Origin: Tupaia tana
Lineage: Eukaryota; Chordata; Mammalia; Scandentia; Tupaiidae
Length of the DNA: 64,000 bases
Direction of reading: 5' to 3'
Assembly (NCBI GenBank): GCA_026018925.1
Contig: JAKSZU010000029.1
Coordinates: forward strand, 7,439,006-7,503,005
The position numbers and the translations under genes are program-made. Position 1 is the first letter of the stretch. Each line of letters starts with the position of its first letter. Positions 11,215 to 22,261 of the stretch are shown here, in pieces. The notes below the pieces were generated by a model. That model was not told where the DNA came from. It searched no databases and saw only the letters and a program-made list of their open reading frames with translations.

Positions 11215-12178
11215 ATGGCCAACTTAAATATCAGGGCAAGTCTAGAAACATCAGTAATAACATTGAATGTGAATGGATTAAATTTTCTTATAAAGAGACA
11301 TAGACTGGTTGAATGGGTTAAAAATAAAAGAAACTCTCTGTTGCCTACAGGAAACCCACTTCATGGATAAAGACAAACACAGTCTAAAAGTGAAGAGCTG
11401 GAAAAAGGTTTTCCATGAAAATGGGAACCAAAAAAAGCTGGAGTCGCGATTCTAATTTCTGACAAAATAGGCTTTAAAACCAATACTGTTCAAAGAGACA
11501 AAGAAGGACACTATATTGTACTAAAAGGGTCAGTCAATCAAGAAGATATAACTCTTATAAATATCTATGCATCTAACACAGGAGCACCCAAATACATGAA
11601 GGAAAGACTGTTAGATCTAAAAGGAGACATAGAGTACAACATGCTAATTGTTGGAGACTTCAACATTCCACTATCCCCTATGGATAGGTCATCTAGACAA
11701 AAAAAATAGTTAAAGAGATAAAGGATCTAAATGATACCATAAATCAAATGGACTTAACAGACATCTATAGAACTTTCCATCCCAAAACCTCGAGAAACAC
11801 TTTTTTCTCGTCCCCACATGAAACTTTTTCGAATATTGACCACATAATAGGACATAAGGCAAGCCTCTACAGATTCAAAGGCATAGAAACTACATCCAGC
11901 ATCTTCTCTGACCATGATGGAATTAGACTTGATTTTAATTTCAAGAAAAACCCTCACAAATACACAAATTCATGGAAACTAAATAACCTACTCCTGAATG
12001 ACTTCACCACTACTGAAGAAATAAAGACTGAAATCAAAAGATTCATGGAAGCCAATGACAAAAAGGATACGAGTTTTCATAATCTTTGGGACACTGCTAA
12101 AGCAGTCATAAGAGGGAAGTTCATAGCAATTAGTGCACATAAGAAGACAGAAAGAGGGCAAATTAGTAAAAATACAAA
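11215..12178 (+). pseudogene. L1 ORF2 endonuclease domain fragment
   Basis: AP-like endonuclease portion of ORF2, which nicks target DNA to prime reverse transcription. The longest open part, 11,748-12,175, covers MDLTDIYRTFHPKTSRNTFF, NIDHIIGHKASLYRFKGIET and FSDHDGIRLDFNFKKNPHKY. The GDFN motif is at about 11,655. Stops interrupt it near 11,363 and 11,407. The RT, the C-terminal domain and the 3' UTR are absent. Confidence 0.88.
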
Positions 12179-12661
12179 TGTTTTTAATCACACAATTTAT
12201 CTCCTGCTGTCCTGTAACAACATCTCACTTTCCTTCTGCTCACCACTATGGACATTATTATCTGCAACCCCAAATTTCTTTCCTGCTTCCATAAATGTGT
12301 CATTCCAATGATGTTATATAGATGGGATCACAAATTACTGAATATTTTGTGATTGGACTTTCCAACTCACATCATTTTCTGGAGAGCCATTCAAATAGCC
12401 ATGTAATTTTTTAACTTTGTACCTGCTGAGTAATCTTGCAAACTGTGCATACACTATCCTGTCAGAGCATTCACAGAGTCAACCATATCAATGATTTAAA
12501 TTTTGGACGATTTTGAAAAAGCCATAGTAACCAGTTTTGTACATTGTGTAGGTCTATGTGTAATAGTAATGCTTCTCATTACTCTGGAAACATTGTAGCA
12601 AAGAGCTTCTGGGTGACAGGGTAGCTGTAAGTTTAGATTTTGTGTGTGTGCGTGTGTGCTT

Positions 12662-12950
12662 TATTTTTTAAATTTTTTTAATTTCATGTTCTTTTATACA
12701 TTCAATTATATTATTTAGCTTACAAAGTGAATATTTCAACAGGTGAACATTTCTCCCTAGTTCACTTGATAAATCTATAAAATATCTTTAACAGATAATA
12801 CCACATTTCTTTGTCCCATTAATGCTTTGCCTCTCTATTTTTCTTCTGAATGTCCTTCCTCAGACCCTACTCTTTCACACATACTATATCTAATATTCAC
12901 ATCCATTTACTGTGTTTCTATATCTTTTAGTCAATCAGTTTCAGTCATAG
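12662..12950 (-). mobile_element. LINE-1 3' UTR fragment
   Basis: Matches 62,390-62,700 (TTTCAACAGGTGAACATTTC, AACAGATAATACCACA, TTTCAGTCATAGAGTGC). It is a 5'-truncated L1 end in reverse, joined directly to a SINE. The flanks GTAAGTTTAGATTTT and GTAAATTTAGTTTTA look like an imperfect target duplication for the whole block. Confidence 0.8.
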
Positions 12951-13191
12951 AGTGCGGACACTCATACAGAAAGACAGAGAGAGACAGAGAGACAGAAAGT
13001 GAGAAATCACCCCTCCCCCCCAGAGGGGATGACCATGCCACAATCCCTTCTCCTCCATTCTCATCACAGAGATTTGGGCACACACACACACATGTGCCTG
13101 GCATGAGTTGAAGCCACCAGGTCCGGGCCTCAAACTGTGATCAACTACATGAGAGTCCAGCTACATAGTCATTATGCCAACTGCTGGTCCC
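12951..13191 (-). mobile_element. SINE family A
   Basis: Body with CCCCAGAGGGGATG and TTCTCCTCCATTCTCATC; head at 13,191 (CTGCTGGTCCC in reverse). Its 3' end merges into L1 3' UTR sequence, so the left edge is approximate. Confidence 0.85.
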
Positions 13192-13224
13192 TGTAAATTT
13201 AGTTTTATTAGAAACTGCCTAGCT

Positions 13225-13470
13225 GGTGCCAGCTGGTGGTATCATGATTAAAGCTGCTAGATTTCGCACAACTGGATTAATGGTTCAAGTCCCAGTCTCA
13301 GCATCTTGAGAAACATGCCAAGCACAGGTATGTGCATGCTCATAACTCTGAAAGGAGGAGAAATGGAGGAGAAGGGATTGTGGTGTGACCATGCCCATGT
13401 GGGTTCTTTCTTGCTTTCCCTCTGTGTCTCTATCTCTGGTGAGCACATTCACTCTCTGGCTAATTAAAAA
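13225..13470 (+). mobile_element. SINE, diverged family A type
   Basis: Head GTGCCAGCTGGTGGTATC, B box GGTTCAAGTCC. Target duplication AGAAACTGCCTA on both sides (near 13,210 and 13,480). Confidence 0.85.
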
Positions 13471-13920
13471 CAGAAAGAAACTGCCTAACTGTTCTCCAAA
13501 AGGGCTATATCTGCATTCTCATCATCAATGGATGAGTGACCATTTCCTCAGTTTCTTTCCTGAATTGACTTTATTTCATTTTTTAAACTTTAACAAATTT
13601 GATAGGCATATATTGGTATCTCATTGCTTTAATGTACATTTCATAAATGGCTAATGATAACTAAAGCATATTAAATATATATGCTTATATGACATCTGTG
13701 TCTTATTTCTGGTAAAATGTCTGCTCATGGCTTTATCCTCTTCTCTCAAGTCTATTTTTTTGTTTTCTTCTGGTGAATCTGGAAGTTCTGTTTATATTCT
13801 GGATACTAATCTTGACTAGACAGAGTTTTCTTTTGGTGAATTTGGGAGTTCTGCTTATATTCTGGATGCTAGCCTTTATTAGGTAGAAGATCTTTTTCCT
13901 CCAGAAAGAAGGAACTTGAG

Positions 13921-15240
13921 GGGCCAGCAGGTAGTTTGTTGGTTAAGGCACTGGACTCCCACATGGCTTACTTTGGTTTGAGTTCTTTTTTTTTTCCAAA
14001 ATAAAATTCTGGTTTATTGTTGGAAAACATTGTTTCACACATACATCAAACAGGTTAAAAAAATAGCAGCTTCCTAGACAAAAAAAAGGAAAAAAGAAAC
14101 CTTTTATGTTTGGTCTTTTTAACCATCTCATACAAACCAACTACTTATAGTACAGCTAAGTACATACAAAAGAAAAGTTACTGGAATGCTCAGAATAAGA
14201 TTGTTTTGTTGTTGCTGTTTTCACCTTTTTTACAAGGTATTTTTTTTCTCTTTTGAGAATATAGTGAACAGGGTCACGCCACAAGTAAAGCCGAAGTAGG
14301 ACAGAGGATGCTCTGAAGGCTGATTTGGTCATCTGAGATAATTAAAAATGGCTGACCCCTAACCATATGTATGAACATATAAAATGTAAATAAAGAATAT
14401 AAATTTTTCTTTTTAAAGTACTTTTAACAAAAAAAGGAGGGCATTGGAAGTTTTGCTTCTTTTTTCCTTCCTTCTTGCAAATTTGCATTGTGGTTTTGGT
14501 TGGGTGGTGGAGAGTGTGTGTCATCTGCGGGTGGCACTGACCATGGTGGGCAGGTGGGTGGACCTCTCTACTCGAAGGTGACCACGATTAGATTCTGAGA
14601 TGGGAATTGGAGGGTGAATAGGTCACGGTGGCCTTTTTTTTTTTTTTAAGTTGAACTTTTCCTCTTTTCGCTGGCTAGTCATCCTCATTGGTCTTTTGCC
14701 TTTTGCTTTTTGGCATTAACAGGGTGGTCCTTGTCGTCCTCAGCTCCCTGTTTGCCCCTAGCTGCCTCAGCCTCCTCATCTTCATCTCCATCCTCTTCTT
14801 CCCTGTTGCATTCTTCCTCCTCTTCCCTGCCTTTTCCTTCTTCTTCTTTGTCTACATCATAATCAGCCTCCTGTTCCCTGTTTTTCTCATAAGCATTCCC
14901 ATTAGTGGAGGCATCTCTTCCATTCTTGGACTCCTCCACAACTTCCTACTTCTCTTTTAAGTCCTTGGTGGTAATCTTGGAGTTAGTGTCCACAGCTGCA
15001 TCTGACATGATGGGGCACACTGGTGGTCTGATGTAATGGATATAAAAGAAAGCTGTGATTTGAGTTCTTGAGCTGGTGGCTTGAAAATCACACTGGGTGT
15101 ATATGTGTGTGCCCATAATCCTGAGAGGAGAATGGAGAAGGAATTTTGGCTTCACCATTACCTCTAGTGGGCAATTTCTCACTTCCTCAGTCTCTCTCTA
15201 GTGAGTGAACAGGCTCTATTGCAAAACTTTAAAAAAAATA
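13921..15240 (+). mobile_element. SINE split by the PTMA pseudogene
   Basis: The 5' part (13,921-13,987: GGGCCAGCAGGTAG, TTAAGGCACTGGACTCCCAC) and the 3' part (15,070-15,240: AGCTGGTGGCTTGAAAATC, TGAGAGGAGAATGGAG, CTCTATTGC, A-rich tail) together form one family A-like SINE. Confidence 0.9.
13988..15058 (-). pseudogene. PTMA: Prothymosin alpha (PTMA) processed pseudogene
   Basis: An intronless copy of the mRNA for the acidic nuclear protein prothymosin alpha, in reverse. The ATG at 15,008 starts MSDAAVDTNSKITTKDLKEK. A stop/frameshift near 14,945 is followed by the frame with NGRDASTNGNA, an acidic Glu/Asp run (EEEDGDEDEEAEA) and KKQK, ending near the original TAG at 14,675-14,677. Several substitutions replace acidic residues and a small insertion shifts the last codons. 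The 3' UTR runs down to an AATAAA-type signal and a poly(T) at 13,988. The 11-bp target duplication TTTGAGTTCTT is at 13,977-13,987 and 15,059-15,069. It landed inside a SINE whose two halves lie on either side. Confidence 0.93.
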
Positions 15241-16640
15241 AAATAAAATAAGAATTAATTTGCAAACACTTTATTTCATTCTATTGTATGCCTTTGCACT
15301 ATTCAATTTATATGTTACCAATAAAGATAAATTTTATCTCAAAACCATCAAAGTAAATTCAAGCTGCCTGTGTCACTGTAAATGATAAGAATGTGTAGAA
15401 TCCTATGTACCCTGCATTATGGTGTGTTATTGGCCCTTTGATATAAGAGTGGGCTCTCCTAGGGTAAAAATTGAGAAGAAGCTCAGCCCAGATCTAAACC
15501 AGGAGATGATGGATACCAAAGTGGCCTCCTGGGGGTTCTCTTCTGTCTCATCTCAAAATCTGGTAAGCTAGACAGCATGTGTGGAGCAATGTCTTCACAT
15601 AAAATATTTCTTGTAAATTTAAAATTTTTGTTAGACTGAAAGAGCCATTTCCCTATTTCTATAATTTTCTACTAATGTATTATACAAATTTATCTAAGTA
15701 GTTAGCATTTTGTATCCTGAGAGGATGGTAGGAACTATGTATGTAACATGTATAATAATTATTGGTCAAATGAGTACACATATTGGGCAATTACCATATA
15801 TTTGCATGGAATTAGAGTTAGAAAAATGAGTAAAATATAATACTTGCCTTCAAGGAACAGACATACTATTTGGAAATTTATTGACAACTATTCTGTACCT
15901 GTAAGTGCTTAGCACCAAGCAAATAATGAAAGGGTACCCCTTAACTACAATTTGATGAATAATTTTTATTGTTTGAGTGGTGGAGGTAGGCACAGTGGAG
16001 AGACACTTAATCCAGCCTGCAAAGTGGAGAGAAAGTGAGATTTCTAAGGGAAAGATAACTGAACGTGTACATGGTGGATGTTCCTGGATACTGAAGTGTG
16101 TAGGGCAGATCTTAAGAGACTTGGCACTGAGAACACAGCAGGAGAAATTGAAGAAAGAAATTTTAGAACTGAGCATGCACTGTTTTGTGACATCTCTCCT
16201 GTCTCTGTGAATGATGGGGGAAGTCTATAATTTCCAGGCCACTGGGGCTAGCAAGATAATAGCACATGCTATCCACTTTAGTTGGTTGTCTGCAATATCA
16301 ACCCTAATTAAAGTTTCAGCAGTGATTATTTTGAAGATGTTCTGTAGAGCACAAGGTACTTGGGATGTTAATTAGTGACAGTTAATACATAGGTCCTGTG
16401 GTAAAATAGTCTCTGAAAATAAAAATGCCCATTGGGATCCCAAGGTGTGAAATTATGAAAATGTTTGGAATTCAAATACACTTAGAAATTACTGTCAAAT
16501 TATAGGGTCATATTCACATTTGTCTCTAAGGTATTTGAAATCATAAATCGTCTCAAGAGTATGAAATAAAACAATTAAATTGGAAGAAGATAAAAGAATT
16601 TATGCTTAGTAAGTTACAAGTAGAAATCTGTTCTTCCTGA
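15241..16640. other. No feature recognised
   Basis: AT-rich sequence without a convincing gene or repeat. A short stretch at 16,250-16,290 (AGCACATGCTATCCACTTTA, TTGGTTGTCT) recurs at 17,127-17,170. Confidence 0.5.
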
Positions 16641-17407
16641 GGCAAAACCTCAGCCCTCTACCCTTAGGTCCAGTTCCTGCTCAGAAATTTCCAGCCCTGA
16701 ACTCAAGATTGCATCCTCACCTTCTAAGTCAATTGAAACTGAGATGAAAATAAGAGTTTGATGGCCCTTATATAATGCCAAGTCACACCTCCAGGCACTG
16801 GCTGCAAAAGGGCTTTGGAGGCACCATGTTCTCTTACAAAGAAAACATCAGCACCCAGCATCAGCCCCTCATAGCTATGACTTTTTCCCTTGACTCATGT
16901 GAAACATTTAACTTGAGTAGTTAAAAACAGCCCAGCCTGCTGGAGCCCGAACTATCCAGATAAGTCCACCTTAGAAATTTTAGGAGCCAGGATGGTGGGG
17001 GGTAGGGGTGGTGGGCTCAGGTTCTGCCCACATGAAGTCTGCAGTCATAGTCTCCACACACAAGACTAATTTCTTCAAGGTTCTGCCCACACAGGGGAGA
17101 GGTAATAAGCTCATGACCACTGTGGACCAACAAGGTCACAGCACATGTTACCCACTTTAGTTGGTTGTCTTATTGCCTCTCACCCCTTCTATAGGCCACA
17201 CCCACATGGCCACACCCATACTCTGGGAGGCCTTCCCTTTGTCTCCTACTTTCCTGCCTATTCAGATGCAGTTGCAGAAGATCTCCTCAGGAATGGAATA
17301 CATTTTCAGGTCCTACTGGTGGTCTCCTATATTGCAATGTCCAGTGCACCTGGGGTCCAGGGGTCACTGTGAATGTCATGGCCCCTAACTCACACTGCCT
17401 TTCTGTG
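16641..17407. other. No gene; possible old repeat flanking CRYZ copy
   Basis: More GC-rich, with a TTAGTTGGTTGTCT repeat of 16,275. I do not recognise it. The short open frames are not supported. Confidence 0.4.
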
Positions 17408-17422
17408 GAAATTTCCATGTTG

Positions 17423-19168
17423 GAACCTGATTGACCTTGCTTTTTGGTTACTTCAGTAGAGTCCATATCTAGATTACGATGGTGACTGGACAGAAGCTGA
17501 TGAGAGCTATTAGAGCTTTTAAATTTGGTGGACCAGAAAAGCTGAAACTCCAGTCAGATGTTGCAATACCAATTCCAAAAGGCCATCAGGTTCTAATCAA
17601 AGTGCATGCATGTGGTATAAACCCAGTGGAGACATATATTCACTCTGGTACTTACAACAGGAAACCAGTCTTACCCTATACTCCTGGCTCAGACATGGCT
17701 GGGTTAATAGAAGATGTTGGAGATAATGTATCTGCTTTTAAAAAAGGTTATAGAGTTTTTACTAACAACATGATCTCTGGGGGCTATGCAGAGCATGCTC
17801 TTGCAGCTGCTCATATGGTTTTCAAACTTCCTGAAAAGTTGGACTTTAAGCAAGGAGCTGCCATTGGTGTCCCATATTTTACTGCTTATCAAGCTCTGTT
17901 ACACAGACTGGAGAAAGTGTTCTGGTTCATGGGGCTAGTGGAGGAGTTGGAATAGCCACATGCCAGATTGCTAGAACTTATGGTTTAAAGGTTTTGGGCC
18001 CAGCTGGTACTAAGGAACGATGAAGGATTGTTTTGCAAAATGGAACCCATGAAGTGTTTAATCACAGAGAAGTTAATTATATTGATAAAATTAAGAAATC
18101 TGTTGGTGAAAAGGAATTGATGTAATTATTAAAATGCTAACTAATGTAAATCTTAGTAATGATTTAAATCTTCTTTCACATGGAGGATGAGTAATAGTTG
18201 TTGGCAGCAGAGGCCCTATTAAAATAAACCCACCAGACACCATGACAAAGGAGTCCAGTATAATTGGAGTTACTCTCTTTGCATCAACCAAAGAGGAATT
18301 TGAGGAATGTGCTTCAGCCCTTGAAGCTGGAATGGAAATTGGCTGGTTGAAACCTATAGTAGGTTATCAGTTTCCATTGAAGAAGGTGGCCCAAGCTCAT
18401 GAAAATATTATTCACAGCACTGGAGCTACTGGAAAAATGATTCCTCTCTTAAGATGATTAACTAATGAATTTCCTTTGCAAGTCGAAGTTGTTTTTTTTT
18501 TAAAGAATTATTTATTTAATTTTATTTATTCATTCATTCATTTTAACTTGACCAGAGAGAGACACAGAGAGAAAGAGACAGAGGGAAAGTGAGAAAGCAA
18601 GCCACCAGGTTCAGGACTCAAACCATGGTCGAACATGTGGGAGTGTCCAGCGCCTTAACCACCACGCAAGTCGAAGTTTTTTAACCCACAATTTTACTTA
18701 CACTGTCTTTCCTTTAATTAACATTCATTTGATTGAGTGACTTTCTTATATTAGAAAACAAGATTTTTCTTTGGAGCAAGCAGAGGCAGTGGAACAAAAT
18801 ATACTTGGCAATATTTTTTATACATTTACTTTCAAATCAAGGAGTTGTTATAGAAGAAAATAGCATGTTATTGGGTTCATTTGACTTTGTGAGGCTTTCC
18901 AGGAATTCCTAACTGGTGTCTGATTAATTTCATATCTTTGACAATACAGGATAATCCAAATTAGATTGTTCAATTTCCAAGAGATTCCAAGCCTACTTAT
19001 CTTTATAAAGACTCTGACGTCTCTGATTAGACCATAACTGCATTTTATTCTAAAGATTTTTCTGGACTAAAAAAACTCCTTTTCTAAACTAATGTCATCT
19101 GGATCTATAAATTTCTTGAAGGGCAAGAATAAATGATGTTTAGAGACACTAAAAAAAAAAAAAAAAAA
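17423..19168 (+). pseudogene. CRYZ: CRYZ (zeta-crystallin / quinone oxidoreductase) processed pseudogene
   Basis: An intronless copy of the mRNA for the NADPH-dependent quinone reductase zeta-crystallin. From ATG 17,479 it reads [20 protein letters not shown], then [50 protein letters not shown] and [17 protein letters not shown], which I recognise as CRYZ. A deletion/frameshift near 17,905 removes the codons before [14 protein letters not shown] (found in another frame). A TGA follows near 18,021, with more stops to 18,200. The C-terminus ([33 protein letters not shown]) ends at 18,455. A 3' UTR runs to an A-run at 19,151-19,168. The 15-bp target duplication GAAATTTCCATGTTG is at 17,408-17,422 and 19,169-19,183. 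A SINE (18,491-18,665) later entered the 3' UTR. Confidence 0.95.
18491..18665 (-). mobile_element. SINE family B, 5'-truncated
   Basis: Tail at the left (AATTATTTATTTAATTTT), B box in reverse (TCAAACCATGG region). It ends at TTAACCACCAC, without the first ~15 bases of the head. 13-bp target duplication GCAAGTCGAAGTT at 18,478-18,490 and 18,666-18,678. It lies in the CRYZ pseudogene 3' UTR. Confidence 0.93.
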
Positions 19169-19183
19169 GAAATTTCCATGTTG

Positions 19184-20508
19184 CCCTGAGATCCTCCTGG
19201 GATGCTGCACTAATGGTTCCAGGATGTTTCTAGTTCAAGTCACACAGTTTGATTTTGTCTAGGACTTTGCCCATGGTCCACATGAATGCTACATGTATCT
19301 GTTTCCTCCTTAAAACCCTCATCATCATGCATCCCACCTCATGCTGGGTCAACTTATCAGTCAATGCGCAATCTCTCTGCAACCCTGGGCTCACCATTCA
19401 AGGACAGCCCTGGGACCCAGTGCCTTCAGTGATGCTGGAACTCCCGACTCTGCTCCTGAGAGACTATCATTCTCTGCCCAAGGTGAAGCCTGTTATCAAG
19501 AGGCTACCCTTTGGTAATAAGTGCCCAGAGAGGCCTCTGAGACTAGTTCTGGGGAAGTGACTGGCCCTGTCCTGCAACACCAAGTGTCCTATATTAACCC
19601 CATTCCACAGGCTGTCCTGTCAGGGCATGTTCGTATTCCCTGGGTGCGACATGTGCTCTTCCTGGACATGGCATCTTTCTTTCATCCCAGGGTATGTCAG
19701 GGTAGGAGGAGGGTGAGAAGAGAGAAAAGGGGAATTGGTTAAGAAACAAAGTCACTGAGATAGAGAAGAGCTGGGGACAAACAGAAAAGGTGATATAGAC
19801 AATGAGGTAGGTTAGAACAATGGATTTGGAAAGACAAGTGAAAGTTAACTAGGAAAGAAACAGAGGGAGAAATAAAAACAGACACAGAAGGATTGGCAGA
19901 AAAGAGAGATAATGAATTTCCTTTGCAAGGATGAATGACCTTGACGCACAGAGACATTTGGGGTAACAGGGCAGATCAAAAGTGCAATAAATCCTTCTCC
20001 AATTTTCAAATGATCTTTCCTTTTAAATGTATTGAGTGAGATTCACACAGAGATCTCAAGGGCTTTGACTCATGCTTGGCAGTTTTAGACTATTCCCATA
20101 TTCACTTGTTAAGCATGTATGTGTAACATATATGCATGCTGGTTTGTCTGCTAAGATAAACATATATATAATATTAATGCACAAAACCTGGTTAAACTAA
20201 TTACTCTGACCCTCCACATTTTTTTTTTTTTCACATATAGTTTGGTAACTTAATGGTCTGGGGTTGAGATTCTCCAGCTCCGAACAAGACCTCCTCCAAT
20301 TCCTCTTGTCTTTCTCTGCAGATGTTGAAGGCAGGGCTGCACTGACATGGCACTTTGTTGTAACAGAGACCATTTTTTCATAATGAATAAAATGCCCAGA
20401 GCTGTTTCTACAGTCAACACTGTCTCATATTATTCATTGTCAATAATTAGACTTTCTCAATTTTATACTTCATATATATTTAATATGATTTTCTGGGAAA
20501 GAGGTATT
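19184..20508. other. No feature recognised
   Basis: No gene found. A 20-base match (TAATGAATTTCCTTTGCAAG) to the CRYZ 3' UTR copy at 18,463 occurs at 19,910. Confidence 0.4.
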
Positions 20509-20520
20509 AAATATTTGAGA

Positions 20521-20654
20521 GGAGCCTGTAGGTGGCATGGTGGTTAAGGAGTTGAACTCTCACATGACTGACCATATTTTGAGTCCTGGACCTGGCAACT
20601 TTTTCTCTCTCTCTCTTTCTCTTGCTCACTCGCTTGAGTGCACGTGTCCAAAAA
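20521..20654 (+). mobile_element. SINE family B
   Basis: AGCCTGTAGGTGGCATGGTG head and CT-rich body. Target duplication AAATATTTGAGA at about 20,509-20,520 and 20,655-20,666. Confidence 0.9.
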
Positions 20655-20690
20655 ATATTTGAGATCCATGTGACCAAAAATGTGTACAAG

Positions 20691-20964
20691 GGAACCAGCA
20701 GTTAGTGTAATGGCTATGTCGCTGGACTCCCACGTAGTTGACCGTGGTTCGCGTCCCAGACCCGGTGGCTTAAAACTCACACCAGGTGCATGTGCGTGCG
20801 TGCCCAAGATCCTAATAGGAGAATGAAGGGGATTGCGGTGTGACCATCCCCCCTGGGGGGTGATTTCTTGCTTTCTGTCTCTATGTCTCTCTCTGTCTGT
20901 CTGGTGAACACACGTACCCTATAGCGAAAACCTCTCCAAAAAAAGAAAAAAAAGAAAAGAAAAA
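20691..20964 (+). mobile_element. SINE family A (young subtype)
   Basis: GGGAACCAGCAGTTAGTG head, B box GGTTCGCGTCCC, CCCCCCTGGGGGG. Target duplication AAAATGTGTACAAG at 20,677-20,690 and 20,965-20,978. Confidence 0.95.
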
Positions 20965-20978
20965 AAAATGTGTACAAG

Positions 20979-21637
20979 AAGTCTCTCCTGCTCAGGGTAT
21001 GAATTATAGTCTAAACTCTTGAAGTGCTAGTTTTGCTTTGATGGTCTCATGCTCTCTCATCTCTGTCAGACCTGATACATACTAAGGCACAAGCCTGAGG
21101 AAGGGAGAGCCAGGACTGTTTAAACATAGAACAAAGAATCTGCAGTGAGGAGGGCACATGGCTCTGGAAAGAAGATTGGAGATCCAATCTCCAATTGGAG
21201 GATAGGAACCTCAGGAATAAGACAGAGGAGAAACTTGGGCCTCTCCTTCCTGGTGGCCCTGAGTTCAGCAGATTGTGGCAGAGTCTCTGGGTTCCATGCC
21301 TGGAAGGACACTCAGCCCAGCCACAGACCCAGGGCTGGCTCTTGGGCTTGGGGCTCACTTGGTTGAAAGGGGTTCCACAGAATGTATAGAGATGTCTCAT
21401 TTACTGGTCTCTGTGTGAGAGTGTGTGGTCCTGAGCCAGGACAATTAGGAAAGGAGAGTCATAATAAAGGGAGGAGGAACAAAAATGGAACAGGCAAAGG
21501 GAAAATAGGCCCCATAAACAGACAACCAGTTTTACAATATTCTTCCCCTTCAGAGGACAGAAAAAGGACAAAGTAATAAACAGGAGCAAGGCAGACTGAC
21601 TGTTCTAATCATGAACCCTTAAACTATATATGTAAAG
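20979..21637. other. No gene recognised
   Basis: A minus-strand open frame (21,047-21,400) has no resemblance to a family I know and overlaps an equally long plus-strand frame. Confidence 0.4.
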
Positions 21638-21870
21638 GGACCAGCAGATGGTGTAATGGTTACATTGCTGGACTCCCACTTAATTGATCTTAGTTCAAGT
21701 CCTAGACCCAGTGGCTTAAAAAAAAAAAATTCACACCAGGCATGTTTACATCTGTGCCCAAAATCTTGAGAGTAAACTGGAGGAGAAGTGATTGTAGTGT
21801 GGCCCCTGGGGGGATGGTCTTTCACTTTCTGTCTCTTGTGAGCCCGCATGCCCTATAGTAAAAACTCTTA
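21638..21870 (+). mobile_element. SINE family A
   Basis: GGGACCAGCAGATGGTGTAA head; ends CCCTATAGTAAAAACTC. Flanks TTAAACTATATATGTA and TTAAATATATATTGTA form an imperfect target duplication. Confidence 0.88.
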
Positions 21871-21965
21871 AATATATATTGTATATATATATATATACAT
21901 ACACACACACACACACTCACACACACACTCATACACACACATGTATATGTGTATGTGGTTGTGTG
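21871..21965. repeat. TA/CA/TG simple repeat
   Basis: TATATA tract followed by interrupted ACACAC and a GTGTGT end. Confidence 0.9.
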
Positions 21966-22260
21966 TGTAAAGTTGAAGACATACACAATTGTGCAACTGG
22001 ACACATAAAGAACACCAGATTCTACCCCCCATATACTGTATAAAAGTAGCCCATTTCTGGATAAAGGGGCTCTTGAGCTGCATTTCTTAAGCCTGCTTCT
22101 ACCCCTGCAGAGTGTACTATCACCAAATACATCTGCCTGCTCTTTCACTCTACTTGTGTTTTGCATTCAGATCTTTGAGACACCAAGAATTGAATTCTTC
22201 TTAGATGATGTACCCGCTCCAAGGACATAGCTATTGTGGTGAGCAACCCAGCAGGTAAAC
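21966..22260 (+). other. Possible LTR-like remnant
   Basis: Contains ACTGTATAAAAGTAGCCC near 22,035, then GGGGCTCTTGAGC and TTTGAGACACCAAG, an arrangement like the promoter/R region of an endogenous retroviral LTR. No paired LTR, primer-binding site or viral coding frame is seen, so this stays tentative. Confidence 0.3.
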
Positions 22261-22261
22261 C

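Larger units (their letters stand above)
9720..12178 (+). mobile_element. LINE-1 with ORF1 and ORF2 endonuclease, 3'-truncated
   Basis: Plus-strand L1. A decayed ORF1 (about 10,031-11,170) contains MSEKEFRIF, NQMELLELKS, EETNKGMENLFHEILEENFS and RNSSIQTQEIQRTQNRTNPR, related to the HAL1 ORF1. ORF2 starts at ATG 11,215 (MANLNIRASLETSVITLNVN) and holds the endonuclease domain with INIYASNTGAPKYMKERL, VGDFNIPLSPMDR and SDHDGIRLDF (catalytic SDH), with a few stops. It ends abruptly at about 12,178, before the RT, where an older L1 in reverse begins. A SINE sits at 10,621-10,886. The 5' boundary is uncertain. Confidence 0.88.
12190..13890 (-). mobile_element. Old LINE-1 (L1M-type) ORF2/3' fragment, interrupted
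   Basis: Minus-strand ancient L1 text. TATAGATGGGATCACAAATT to AGCCATTCAAATAGCCATG (12,300-12,410) and AAACTGCCTAACTGTTCTCC to TTATATTCTGGATACTAATC (13,482-13,820) resemble the familiar antisense end of L1M ORF2. It is broken by a block at 12,645-13,191 and a SINE at 13,225-13,470. A ~60-bp imperfect direct repeat lies at 13,767-13,885. Confidence 0.75.

Noticed and set aside
14688-14960. A 90-residue hydrophobic plus-strand frame
   Set aside because: It is the reverse complement of the acidic PTMA coding relic; the apparent membrane segments are an artefact.
21047-21400. A 117-residue minus-strand open frame
   Set aside because: Overlaps similarly long frames on the other strand and has no homology I recognise.
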